The position numbers and the translations under genes were made by a program. Positions 21,967 through 32,564 of a stretch of DNA of 64,000 nucleotides are shown here, one piece after another. Each line of letters begins with the position of its first letter. The first letter of the stretch is position 1. The DNA lies in contig JANFOG010000004.1 of the NCBI GenBank assembly GCA_024336345.1, forward strand, positions 310,001 through 374,000, in the 5' to 3' direction. The notes under the pieces are model-generated. The model made no database searches and was not told the DNA's origin. It was given only the letters and a program-made list of their open reading frames with translations. Source of the stretch: Mariannaea sp. PMI_226. Taxonomy: Eukaryota; Ascomycota; Sordariomycetes; Hypocreales; Nectriaceae.

Positions 21967-23639
21967 GAAGATCCACGCTTCGATCCCGAGCAAATTGCGA
22001 GTAATCGTCATCGAATGAACTCACTCTTCGATCGGGATGTCCGAGTCATGCCCAACCGTCGAATGGAAGCACAGAGTGACTGGTTATTGGCTAGACGCAC
22101 TCGAACTTTTGATTCTTTGGCTCAGCGAGGTCAAAACCGAGGGAGTGAAGGTGACATTCGGAATGTATTATGGCACTCGCCAGTAGATACGGAGCGCAAG
22201 TTCAAGCCCTGGGATTCATCTCAGTGAGGACATTAACATCTATTCCCCCCCCTTTTTTCTGCAATGGGAATACCAGCAGCGGTTTTGGGGCAAACATGGA
22301 TATGGATAACATAGGACAGCGAATGGAAGTCTTGCTAGCGAAAAGGCAAAGCGTTAGGAAGCGGACACACAAACAAAGGCGATTCGGTCGGTGTCATTAT
22401 TGTTTTTGATTTGTGACACCGATGGCCGTTCGTCCTCCCTGTGGAAAGGGACATATTTTTGTTCGAGTATCGGATAATAGGTATCAAAGGGGTCTTTTTC
22501 ATTCTTGAAAGACTCGTGGAATGCGAAATGCAACTTTCTGTGAGATGGGTAAAAAAAAACAAATCTTGCCTGGCTGATAACGTTTGCCTCTATATTTATT
22601 GTGTGCCTACTGAGTGACTGCCTCAGAATCTGTCGACAAAATTTGATATGTTTTTTATTTTCATTCCAATTCTCTATATACCTAATTCTGATGATAGTTG
22701 AAGTGTGTTGAGGAGCAACTATGTCCACGGCAGTCAAAGACTTCCCGGAAGCCTTGAAGTTCTCTGAGCAGTTTTCTGTTGCAGACAACCATCTCCAAAT
22801 CCTCCTCCTCCTTCCTTTCCTTCTCTCCCAGTCCTTTTCTCTCCCCCAACGATTCATAAATCATGGAACGGGAAGACTTTGTGCGTGAGTGTACATAGCA
22901 TTGTGAAACAGGCAAACATGACAAACACACCGAGAGAAAAGGGATGGGATGATATGGGAACACAGCGGGATTGATGTATCCCCCCATGTGAAAGAAGAGA
23001 CAAAAAAGTGTCAGAAACTGCACAACCACCAACAGGATATGACAAAGACGAGAGAAAAAAATGGGGGAAACTGGGACAATAGAAGTATAAGAGAGGGTAT
23101 TATTCCCCTGTCCATTGGATGGAACTGCTTCCCCCCTCCTCTCTCCTCTTCCAAAAGCGGTTGTTCTCTCGAAAATGCAATTCAGCTATTTTGCAGACTT
23201 TCTTCTAAGGGTCACATTTAAATGTCCATATGCTTTGCCCTCCGAGTTGTACTCAAACATGTAAAAAAAAAAAAAGCGAATCCTTTGCCCCCCCCTTTTC
23301 CTGCATTGTTGGTCCCCTGAAAATAAGGTATCAAAACAAGAAGAAAAAAATGACTTGAAACAAAAATGGTTCGCGGTTCTTTCATCACTCCATGGCCTGC
23401 CAGGTGAGAACTGGCAGGCTGTTATTTCCGTGTTTTCCCAATGTCCATGTTCAGAGAGAGACTTGAGCTGCTTTTCTATTGCCCCCCTATGCCCTGGTTC
23501 TTCCCCCCTTTTGTGCTGGGCAAAGAAAAAACTCAGCAGAAAGGGGAAAAGGAAGCAATGGGTATGAGGATGAGCAGGCAGACTACTCCCGAATATCCTC
23601 CAATCGACTCATTCGGTGGGTTCGACCTCGACCGCTTCT
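21967..23639. other. Intergenic region 3' of NST1
   Basis: Convergent 1.67-kb interval. A 70-codon frame at 22015-22227 begins just after the NST1 stop and has an Arg-rich, protein-like look, but I cannot link it to NST1 by a splice. The rest is A/T-rich with homopolymer runs (for example 23264-23275 A, 23290-23296 C) and is presumably UTR sequence. Confidence 0.35.
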
Positions 23640-24431
23640 CTAAACGCGGGCCTGGTCCTGGAAAGGGTTGGGAGCACCGCTGGGGGAACCCGAGGTCTTG
23701 CGGATGAGAGGTTGGCGCTGGGCAGCTCGCTGCTTCTTGGTAGCGGCACGGGCGAGAGCCACGGCCTCGGCCTTGGCGGCAAGACGCTTCTGCTGCTTGC
23801 GGTCCTTGCAGGAGGCCCAGGTCAGGGCAGCGGTGCCAATGACGAGGGCACCGGCGAAGACGAGAGTGATGATGATACCACCAATGTCCATGCGCACAAT
23901 CTCCATGCAGATGTCCGCGTTCTGGGCGTCGATGGTGCAGATCATAGTGGGAGCGCAAGATGAGGTATCGACGGTGGTGGGGACGCAAGTTCCGGTGATG
24001 GTTTTCTTGCCGCTAGTGGTGAGGTCGCAGGAGGAGGTTGAGTGCTTGCCAGTGGTGAAGCAGTCAGAGCCGGTCAAGATACCGCTCTTGGTCGTGCTGG
24101 CATCGGCGCGTTGAAAAAGGGTGGGCATGGGGGCGGCTCGGTAGCGCTTCTTGAGCTCGCCAGTCTTGGCCAGATCATGGCAGCGCTTGAGGGTGGCCTC
24201 AGTCTCGTGATAGGCCTCGAGGGGGGAGCAGCCGGCGTCGGTGTAGCAGGCCTTGATGTCGGACTCGGAGAGGGAGCTGAGCTTGGAGAGGCATTCGGCG
24301 AGGGAGCCCTGATGGCCGCAGTCGGCGAACTCTGAAAGATTTTGGGAGTTCTTGACGAGGCAGTCGTTGGTGGCCTCGGAGGCGAGAGCAGCGAGGGGGA
24401 AGAGGAGGAGAGAGGCTGATGAGAAGCGCAT
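23640..24431 (-). CDS. Single-pass membrane protein with Cys-rich ectodomain, 263 aa
   Basis: Probable type I membrane protein of unknown function; the frame has no intron. A signal peptide at residues 1-18 (MRFSSASLLLFPLAALAS) is followed by a module with six cysteines at 24, 38, 47, 62, 68 and 84. A basic KKRYR at 94-98 could be a Kex2-like processing site. A Ser/Thr-rich stretch (about 110-180) holds six more cysteines, which may be O-glycosylated and disulfide-linked. A transmembrane helix lies at about 183-207 (GGIIITLVFAGALVIG), then a stop-transfer KDRKQQKR and a basic, Ala-rich cytoplasmic tail. The cysteine spacing does not fit the CFEM domain as I know it. A wall sensor or adhesion role is possible but is inference. 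Confidence 0.75.
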   Translation of the reverse strand: MRFSSASLLLFPLAALASEATNDCLVKNSQNLSEFADCGHQGSLAECLSKLSSLSESDIKACYTDAGCSPLEAYHETEATLKRCHDLAKTGELKKRYRAAPMPTLFQRADASTTKSGILTGSDCFTTGKHSTSSCDLTTSGKKTITGTCVPTTVDTSSCAPTMICTIDAQNADICMEIVRMDIGGIIITLVFAGALVIGTAALTWASCKDRKQQKRLAAKAEAVALARAATKKQRAAQRQPLIRKTSGSPSGAPNPFQDQARV

Positions 24432-27400
24432 GGTGGCGGTTGTTTTTGTTGTTGTACTGGGTTCGCTTGCCGGGGCGATATACAGAGGTTGTGTTAATAA
24501 GGAGAGGGAAAGGCGGATTTTTTTTGGTCCACGCGGTGGGAGATATCAAAAGGTCCCTTCGAAATTATCAGATGCGAGGCTTAGGTCCCTGTAGCGTTGG
24601 GTGCCGTGTTTCGATCGAAAGGGGGAGGAGAGATGTGTGTTGGAGGTGCTGAGCGTATGCCCGGGAGGGGGGGAAAGGTTGAAGGGTGGGAGATGGAGAG
24701 AAAGAAGAAGCTTGAACAAAGATGAAGCAGAGGAGTGAGAGTTGAGATGAGTGAGCGAAAGGAAGAGAGCGCGAATTGGCGGGATGAGAAAGAAGAAGGA
24801 TGGAAAAGATGACACGGAAACAGACTAAGGAGGAATTGGTGAAGCAAGGAGAGAGGGGACTGGGGGCTCTTGAGAGACAGGGGGGGGGGGGGGGAGTGGG
24901 AATGGGAGTGGGAGTGAGAAGTGTGGCAGGGCAGAAAAGCCAGCGGCCAGCCCAGGGGAGAAGGGGGGAGAGACCATGGGGTTTTGCTTGTCAGGTACGG
25001 TTTCTAGTTGAGAAGTCGAAGCAGGGAAAAAAAAAAAAAGAAGAGTACACAGTTGATCTTAGATTCAGAGTAACTGTTTGAAAAGCAGAAGTCATTAAAT
25101 TGCGAAGGAAAATGGTGCAGTGATGTGCATCTCAAAGATTTTTTATTTTATTTTTTTGGCCTTCACGAGAGAGACAAGCAGGCTTCATCACCAAAAGCTG
25201 AATTTAGTAACTGGAGACAGCCCAAAAAAAATTCCCTATGAACAAGGACAGTAAGGTCTCTCTAACTTAGTTGGATCCCGGGTCAGCTCAAAAGGCGGGT
25301 CGGCCTGGGACCCTGTCTTGTCTTGGGTTGAGTGCTGGTGCTGATAAAAAAAGGGCTGGAGGGGATGGATGAGTGGATGGAGGAGAGGTGTGTGCGTGTG
25401 TGTGGTTGTGGTTGTGGTTGTGGTTGTGCTGCGTTGGAGCTGGCGGCGCAGCACAGCAAAGGGTAGATGCGAATGAACGGTACCTCATCAATACTGCAAA
25501 TATCGAGTAGCAATTGCAACGGAGGAGGTATCCAATTGGTACTCTACGACTAGGTATTCTAGCTGCTCAACTGGAGGTGGGACATAGCAGCAGTAGTGAT
25601 GTGGCGGCTTCTGGAGAGCTGCAGCTGCTGGGATTATTTGGGTATGGTACATACAGTACCTACCTAGATGCATGCACTGGCACTGGGAGAATCACTCAAT
25701 GCACATCTCCTGCAATTAGTAGATAGTGAGCAATGTTGTGCTGGATACGAAGTGCCTCTGGATGGATGGACATCATCATTTCGACGCCCATTGTGTAGTG
25801 ACTATAGATAGACAATCATTAATTAGAAGAAACGAAGACAGAAAAAGAGGAACAAAAAGAGCAACGCCCAACGGACAAGAAGAAATGTGGCTTGGACAAG
25901 TCAACCATGCCACTAACCAAGTTGCCTCAAGCCGTGCGGCTGCAGCTTTTCGCGCCGTTGCAAGCGTTGATACTTATGTACATGCTATGTACCATGCTGG
26001 CCCCCTCCTCGGGGGCTGATGCTGCTTGCTGATGCTTGCAGAGCCCGGTCTTACCTACAGGACTGTCTACCTAGTTAGCTGCCGTACACTAACCTCCCTA
26101 TGCATCCTCATGCCTCATCATCATCAAATCAGAGCGGGTTCAATTATTATTGTTAGCAGATATTCTACATGCGCAAGACACGAAGAGGAGGGGATGGCAA
26201 GCCGAATTTTGGGGAACCCATTATAGGAAGACATCTTGTCACATCAGTGCAGATTAATGTGCCCAGAAATAATAGTAAAGGCCATTGGAAAAAAAAAAAA
26301 AAAAGGAACCTTTGAGCATTTCCCCCAACTATCCCATCAACGTAGCAGAAATTCGAACGTGAAAAGAAAGACGGTGGCATTCAGGGCCAGTCAAGTGGAC
26401 CACGAGGATGGGGATGGGGGATGAGAAATGGGGGAGGGATGGGGCCCTGGCGACCCTTGAACATGTTCGAAACCTACCAGTAAGAAGAGACGAAGCCGCC
26501 GCCACCGGTGACCCTCTCACTCTCAACCCCCCCCAGCCCAGGGCCTGAGAGGTAACCTTGGCTCCTGGTCGTCAGGCAGCACAACTACAGAGTAGTTGCA
26601 GAGTGTGTTTAAAAAAAAAAAAAAACAGACGGTACGTAGCCGTAAGCCCAAGCCTCCCAAGTGGCTGATGAGTGGAGGTCCCTCTTTTTTTCTTCTTGTA
26701 CTCCCGCCCTCTGGTTGCTTGCTTGCTTGCTCTCGCTCTTCTCAGCTCAAAACGATGGCTGGGTAATGAGGCAAGGAGGGTAAGGTTGCTTGCTGACAGG
26801 GAACGAGGAGACGCCGAAAAAGCGGGAAAGATACTTGGCGGGCAACGGAAAACTCGAGAGGCTGACTGGCTGGCTCTGGCCGGTCGGCTGGCTGGTGCTG
26901 ACATGAGAATGGAGACCGGCATGAGGAGTCCCCGAAACGAAAAGAGAAGAGGCGGGCAGATGCAATAGAACAAACAGACGACCTAACACCGACATGGAGA
27001 CAGATAGACAGGCAGTTGAGAAGGACGAAAAACTTTCATGAGGAGAAGGATGAGGAAGGTTTGAGTTGACTATCTAAACAACTAGCATACAGCTTCAGCG
27101 CGTATTGATTAGAAGGTGAGAGTCTACAATGATTTTTTTTTTTGCAAACAAGGCAATTAGACTCCCGTATAACTACTCAGTATCTGTACAGACTAATAGT
27201 TTGCTACGGGACTGTAAGTAATTATGTCTTCATTTTCACACCGAAACAATTCTGGATCTTGGTGTGGCTTGGAGGCTGCTTTGGACCGGGGAGGAGGGGG
27301 GGCTGTGAGGCGGAGAGAAGCAGTAGTAGAACATGAACAAGTCCAGCACAGTAACTAATTAACTGATTTGGAAGAGAAGCGGTACCATTGTCATCTTTTT

Positions 27401-28529
27401 CGTTGCATTGCCTCATCATCCACGTTTGCCTGGATTAGGTCTAGTCGAAAAAACAAACCAAAGGACCAGCAATGGGGCAGCCCACTGTCTCATGTGGTGT
27501 TGATGATCCTTTGGTACTCTTATTAGTATTATACTATGTAATTACTTGTGGTATTTTACTGCGTGCTCCCGTAATCCACTCGTCAATGAGTACGCACGTA
27601 CCCACACATGTGGGAAGGGGAACGACTGTTTTGAGATGACTAAGGAGGTCGAATGTGCAGTAATTCTGAGTTTGTCTGGAGAGTCTTTTTATCCTTTCTT
27701 CCTCTTCAATGAAGGGAAAAAAAGAAACAAAAAAAATTGAAGAAAGTGTTTCGTCGGGGGGAAAACACTCACATTGTCCCGTTGATCTGATCATGGCCAG
27801 TGCGAGCATCCTTCAAGGACGGGTAACCCAGAGTACGGAGTACCCAACTAGGTTAGGTTTATGATGAAATGCAAGCAATGCTAGCAACAACAATGCCAAG
27901 GGCCGATAAAAAACAAAGCATCAAAAATCATGTCGATCAGATCGATCCGCGATTATCAGAGTAGATTGCCAGATAGAAGTTGGCAACGAACTTGTCTTTC
28001 ATGAGAGAGAAATCCAAAATAAAACAGGGCCACGTCACGTCACGTTCCTCTTGTTCCACAATCCTCCACAACCTTCTTTTTTGTTTTGTCCCCCTTCTGC
28101 CTCCTTGTTGGGTAGGTTTAACCTCCAGGAACGGAATTGGCCCCTTGTTTGTGCGTGTGCGTGTGCGTGTGTGTGCGCGTGTGAGCTTGAGTGAGTGTGA
28201 GGGAGAGGGTGTCTACGTCATCAATGGCTCAACACTCATTGAACCGCGTCCGCATCAGGCGAATTTCCAACTTCAAGGTATAAAGCATCCAAGTTGGCTA
28301 AATCGGTTTTCTTCTTCCTTTTATTCTTTTATTCTCTTATCCAATTTTGCTTTTTCTTACAACTCCATCTCAGATCAATCTCATCATCCTTCTGTCTTAG
28401 AGCCATCAAACCATTTCCATCAACACACGATCCCACGACACTTGTACCTCTTACAAAATCAACAAGTCCTTTTCCACCATCATCACTAACGTACCACGTG
28501 CCTCACTCATTCATCCATCCTTCGCCAAC
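24432..28529. other. Intergenic region with microsatellites, no gene seen
   Basis: Divergent 4.1-kb interval. It holds a 15-G run (24880-24894), GTGGTT hexanucleotide repeats (about 25400-25430), A runs (26289-26304, 26610-26624), TACCTA-type words (25650-25670), a GTGTGC repeat (28148-28185), and a C/T-rich leader (28290-28529) before the I78 inhibitor gene. The open frames reflect the purine/pyrimidine bias and I do not call them genes. Confidence 0.4.
28148..28185 (+). repeat. GTGTGC-type microsatellite
   Basis: Alternating gtgtgc/gtgtgt units with little interruption, about 38 bp. Its purine-pyrimidine alternation makes it a candidate Z-DNA former. It lies in the probable promoter or leader of the downstream inhibitor gene. 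Confidence 0.8.
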
Positions 28530-28884
28530 ATGCCTCTCATCGTCCCTGGCATCAACTCGACTGACGGCAGCAAGACCGAGGAATGGCAGAACAAACTCGT
28601 CGGCAAGCGCCTGTCTGATGACGAAGCTTCCACTGAGACGGTACGTAAAATAAGGGGAGAAACCACAGCGTAACTCATGCCATGGTGATAGTCGTGGTGT
28701 CATAAGCCTGGTTAGAGGGGAGTCAATCGGCTAACAAAAGTTCTAGGTCTTTGCCAAGAGAGATCTGCCACAGGAGACGCGAATCATCGAGCCGGGAATG
28801 ATGGTCACCAAGGACTTTAAGGAGAACAGGCTCAATGTCCATCTGAAGGACGACGGCACCGTTTCTCATGTTGTCCATGGGTAG
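28530..28884 (+). CDS. Peptidase inhibitor I78-family protein, 82 aa
   Basis: Small protein of the inhibitor I78 type, the family of fungal serine-protease inhibitors such as the Aspergillus elastase inhibitor. Exons are 28530-28640 and 28747-28884; the donor is ACG|GTACGT and the acceptor is TTCTAG, in phase. The diagnostic C-terminal pattern is present: PGMMVTKDF, then ENRLNVHLKDDGTVSHVVHG, matching the family form in which Arg-Leu-Asn-Val and a terminal Gly are conserved. There is no signal peptide and no cysteine, so it is probably intracellular, perhaps protecting the cell from its own vacuolar proteases. The target protease cannot be told from sequence. The family match is from memory. 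Confidence 0.8.
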
Positions 28885-29456
28885 AAGCAGCTATTTAGTT
28901 GTCTTGGTAGTTTGGGGGGGATGAGGGGTTAGCAGAAGCTAGCTAGCAACTCATGGTAGTGGATCATGGGAGCTTCAGTGGGTGAATGCATCCCATACAG
29001 TAACAACGAAAGAAGAAAGCCGCCCTCTTTGGCAGGCAATGAAATGATATATGATTTTTTTAAATTTATTTATAAAGTTACCCTAATATCTGTTATTACT
29101 CTGCATTAGTTTTTGATATGTGATTCATTAGAAGGGCTGTTGAATGTGGTTAAAAAGTCACCATCAAGCTCCAAGCAGATCCCCCCCCGTAACTCTGCTG
29201 CTTGCCCCCCCTCCAATCGTCCTATCGTATGCATCTCGCGATTTTTTACCCCGCCACGTCCTGACCGCGGGGCAACTCTCTGCTTGCTTGAATCCACCTC
29301 GTACAACAAAAACACATACCAAAGGGGAGCAATTCGTTACCATCATTTGACAAGCGTGGAGGAACACCGTCTCTCTCTACAAGTCCAGTATCTTATACAA
29401 TCTCTTCATCAAGCTACCAATTACATCCTCCATCCTCTTATTTCAACGCCGCCACC
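28885..29456. other. Intergenic region between I78 inhibitor and TMA20
   Basis: This 570-bp interval holds the 3' UTR of the inhibitor gene and the promoter and leader of TMA20. A 26-bp C run interrupted by other bases appears near 29180-29210. No gene is seen. Confidence 0.4.
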
Positions 29457-30164
29457 ATGTTCAAGAAAGAGTTCGTCTTTTCCCTTTCCCTTCCCCCTCA
29501 CTTCCCAATCCTGGCTATAACCTTCTAAGCTTCGCTCTCTAACCATTCTTTACCTCTTCACCTGAACAGGATCCAACCCTCGCCCAAGCAGAAGCTCAAG
29601 TCTTCTGTCCAGCGCTCCCTCCGCAACTCCCTCCTCGCCACATACCCTCTCCTCACCCCGCACATCGACGAGATCCTCCCCAAGAAGGCCTCCCTCTCCA
29701 GCATGAAGCTCCCAGACCGTAACACCCTCTACGTGATCGACTCGACCCCTCTGTTCTACCAGCATGACACTAGCATCATTATCCCCCACCTCCGTCTGGT
29801 CCACCGCTTCCCCCAGGCCTTCCCCTCGATCCGTATAGATCGCGGTGCCATCCGTTTCGTGCTCTCCGGTGCCACGCTCATGGCCCCTGGCCTGACCAGC
29901 AAGGGGGGCAGGTTGCCGGCTGAGGGGGCGGCCAAGGGGCTAGAGGAAGGAAAAGAGATGGAACAGAGCGTCGACGAGGAAGGCCGGTGGAGTCGAGAGC
30001 TGGAGAAGGGCGAGCCGGTGGTGGTGATGGCCGAGGGTAAGGAGGAGGCCTGTGCCGTAGGCACTTTGGTGGCGGGAACTGCTGAGGTCAAGGCCAAGGG
30101 CAAGGGGCCTGTGATTGAAGATGCTCACTTCCTCGGTGATGGACTGTGGAACCTGGAGTATTAG
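29457..30164 (+). CDS. TMA20: Translation machinery-associated protein 20 (MCT-1 homologue, PUA domain)
   Basis: Ribosome-associated factor; with its partner Tma22/DENR it acts in recycling and reinitiation on 40S subunits. Exon 1 is only 14 coding bases (29457-29470, MFKK plus two bases of Glu). The intron 29471-29569 has donor GTTCGT and acceptor ACAG, and exon 2 runs 29570-30164, for 202 residues. The ATG lies in gccaccATGt. The N-terminal half carries the family pattern KSSVQRSLRNSLLATYPLL and a YVIDSTPLFYQHD-like strand. The PUA domain follows (FPSIRIDRGAIRFVLSGATLMAPGL), ending with GDGLWNLEY, typical of the family. It has an insertion rich in Glu and Gly (about 130-165) inside the PUA domain relative to the roughly 181-residue yeast protein. 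Confidence 0.93.
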
Positions 30165-31094
30165 ACAAACAAGACAAGAGGAACAAGAGATGGACAAAGG
30201 GACGAGGAGCTCTCGCTGTTTACGAAACGGTCAATGGCATAAAAGAGAAGGGAAGGGTGAGGTGATGAATGCTACGATACCAATACACGCGCATTACTGA
30301 GTCAAAAGATATTGATAATTCTCTCATGGCATTGCTGTATTCTATCTCTACCAATCCGCGGTTCTCTTGTCCTTTATGGCCGACTTGATGCGTGCAAGCA
30401 TGAAAAAGGCACAGACAGACGACGAGACAAGTCTGGTAATATCCAGACCGAAAACTGAAATGACGAATACTGAAACATACACCAAATGCCCCAATCTCAT
30501 GAAAAAAAAAAAGATCAAGAACAGTAAACAAACATGACAAGAAAAAAAAGAAAAGACAAGTATAATATTACACCTTCCAATTGTGAACCCCTTGTGCAAG
30601 TTCTCTCTAGTTGATCGGTATACTCTTCGTAATGAGCAAGTATTAAAAAAAGTGCCGAGCTATTGACAAGTTGGCAGAATGCGCGTTGAATACAGATTTA
30701 AGATAGAGGAGGAGACTTGCATCTTAAAACGGAACTGGAGAGCGGAAAAAAAGGCGTGGTGAACAAAGGAGAAAGTAGAGCGAAGGCAAGACCACAAATC
30801 ATTATAATATGCCCATACAAGACGAGAGAGAAAGCCAATATAATAGCATCTCAGGATGAGAAAGACAGAGAACTATTAGGATGAGTGAGTATACTAGCAA
30901 TGACGAAGTTGGCAACATCGCCATACCTTGGGATTAAAAACAGCAACGTGAGAGAAGGGACTGTTGGAGGCCGAGGCCGTGTCAAGTAGAGCTTGGCGCG
31001 AGAAAAGTGCAGTGTTAAGCAAGACTTGTGAAGAAGTCTGGCCCGAGTAAGGTAACGTAGGGAGCGGTACGTGAGGTCGGTTAATGTAAACCCT
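30165..31094. other. Convergent intergenic region
   Basis: This 930-bp A/T-rich interval holds the 3' ends of TMA20 and of the minus-strand gene beyond. A-runs occur at 30499-30511 and 30541-30556. A plausible coding frame on the minus strand extends from 31252 into this region, and one alternative 3' exon of the neighbouring gene could end there. Confidence 0.35.
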
Positions 31095-32564
31095 TCACGA
31101 CTCGGCATCCTTGGACTTGTCCTTGCCAGAGACAGCGAATGCAGGTTCATTGACTTCAAGATCTGCTGATAGACAAAAGTCTTGCTGACAACCCATAGAC
31201 CGACTACCACGAAAGCCGGCACGGTTGTGACCAGAAGACTGATGACTTTCATCTCTAAGATGAATGGAACGCCTGTTAAAAGAGCTCAATGATACCAATG
31301 AGTCTCGCTCAGCAGCTCGAGTAGAATAAATCAACGGTGGAGCTCCGTTGCCAGCGCTTATTGGGTGCATACGCAATGGATTTGGATGCCCACGAAAGAC
31401 ATCTGGACGTCGAGAAGGAGCTGGGGGACACCTTGGACGAAGGGGAGGAGGAGTTCGGAGCCGTCGAAGATCATGAGACGACGCTGGAGGCTGAAGGTGG
31501 AGAAGTGTTTGACGATGTTGAAACCTGCCGTACTCGGGACGGTGTGGAAGCAGACTCGTTTCAGAGGAAGTGGTCATAGCCATACTCAAGGCCCGACTAG
31601 GAAGTGCGGGAATAGCTCTGGGACGAGAATCATGTCGTGAAGCAGGGAGAATAACAGACTGATGGCCAACATGCCGGCAACCAACTCTAGGCTGCTCACT
31701 GAGCCGTTGAGCACCTGCGGTTTGACCATGAGCAGCAGTGCCAGCCACTGAGGGGGCCGTGGGATTTCTCGTGTGCTGAGCGTGGGACTTGGTGTGGCAA
31801 AACGAATCACTACTGGACACATGATGCTGCATGGTGGGCGAGGTGATATGATTGACTGTGTTGACAGCATGTGCAGCAGAGGCGGCACTGTTATGATTGG
31901 ATGGGTTGTTGCCGTCAGCATCCTCCTAGGGGTCGATGGCCATGCAGAGTGTACCTTGACTCTGGTCTTTGAAGGGACGGTGTTGATGAGCTCTCTGATC
32001 CTCCATGCCGGCTCGTTGGATCAGGGTGATAGGACGAATTGCCACGGGCTGGGGAGCTTGGGGCATAGGGATAAAACTGCTTTCAATAGTAGAAAGACCA
32101 ACGTTTTCGCTCTTGGAGGTAATAGGAGGGCTGGTACCCTGCTTTGAGGAAGAGGGAAAATTGTCATCCCGCCTCGAGGAGGAGGGAGAAGCGGCACCTC
32201 CCCGTGTCGAGGGAGAAGGGGACGGAGCCTTGTCCTCTGGGAGACAACCCACTCGGAGCTCTCCAGTGGCGGGGGGTACTGACCCGGCGGCAAGATGCGG
32301 ATGGCGGAGAGCGGCTACCTCTTCGCGGACTGGAATCGGAGACGCATCCCCTCCGGACTCGCCGACGGTACTCCACGGTCCCGAGGGAAGAACCTGAAGG
32401 GCTCGTGGAGACGTCTGGCGAGACGCAGGAGTGGCGTGGCGACGAAACCGAAACCGCTCCCGAGTTTCCAGGACGAAAGACTTTACCTTGCGAAGGAGGG
32501 ATCGACCTAAAGGCCGACCCAGAGGCCGAACAGTCTGACTGGGGTTGTCTGGCATCTTCGCCAT
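31095..32564 (-). CDS. Hypothetical Ser/Pro-rich protein, exon structure only partly resolved
   Basis: A coding gene is likely, but the model is tentative. Exon 1 starts at 32564 (MAKMPDNPSQTVRPLG) and is basic then Ser/Pro-rich. An in-frame TAG at 31926-31928 is bypassed by a 99-nt intron, 31954-31856 (GTACAC...AACACAG), which keeps the frame. A second intron, 31585-31525 (GTATGG...GGCAG, 61 nt), switches to a frame reading FNIVKHFSTFSLQRRLMIFDG and on to VQMSFVGIQIHC. The next donor is probably GTATGC at 31372. The last exon may end at 31095 with the plausible tail EVNEPAFAVSGKDKSKDAES. The alternative frame there encodes a hydrophobic stretch (VISLLVTTVPAFVVVGLWVV), so a membrane-spanning version cannot be excluded. 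No known domain was recognised. Confidence 0.4.

Noticed and set aside
29550..29804. 84-codon minus-strand frame over TMA20
   Set aside because: It overlaps the coding exon of TMA20, which carries conserved family motifs on the plus strand.
31926..31954. 29-nt intron (GTACAC to CCCTAG) in the 31-32.5 kb gene
   Set aside because: It is too short for a spliceosomal intron, and using it would shift into a stop. The 99-nt intron to the AACACAG acceptor was preferred.
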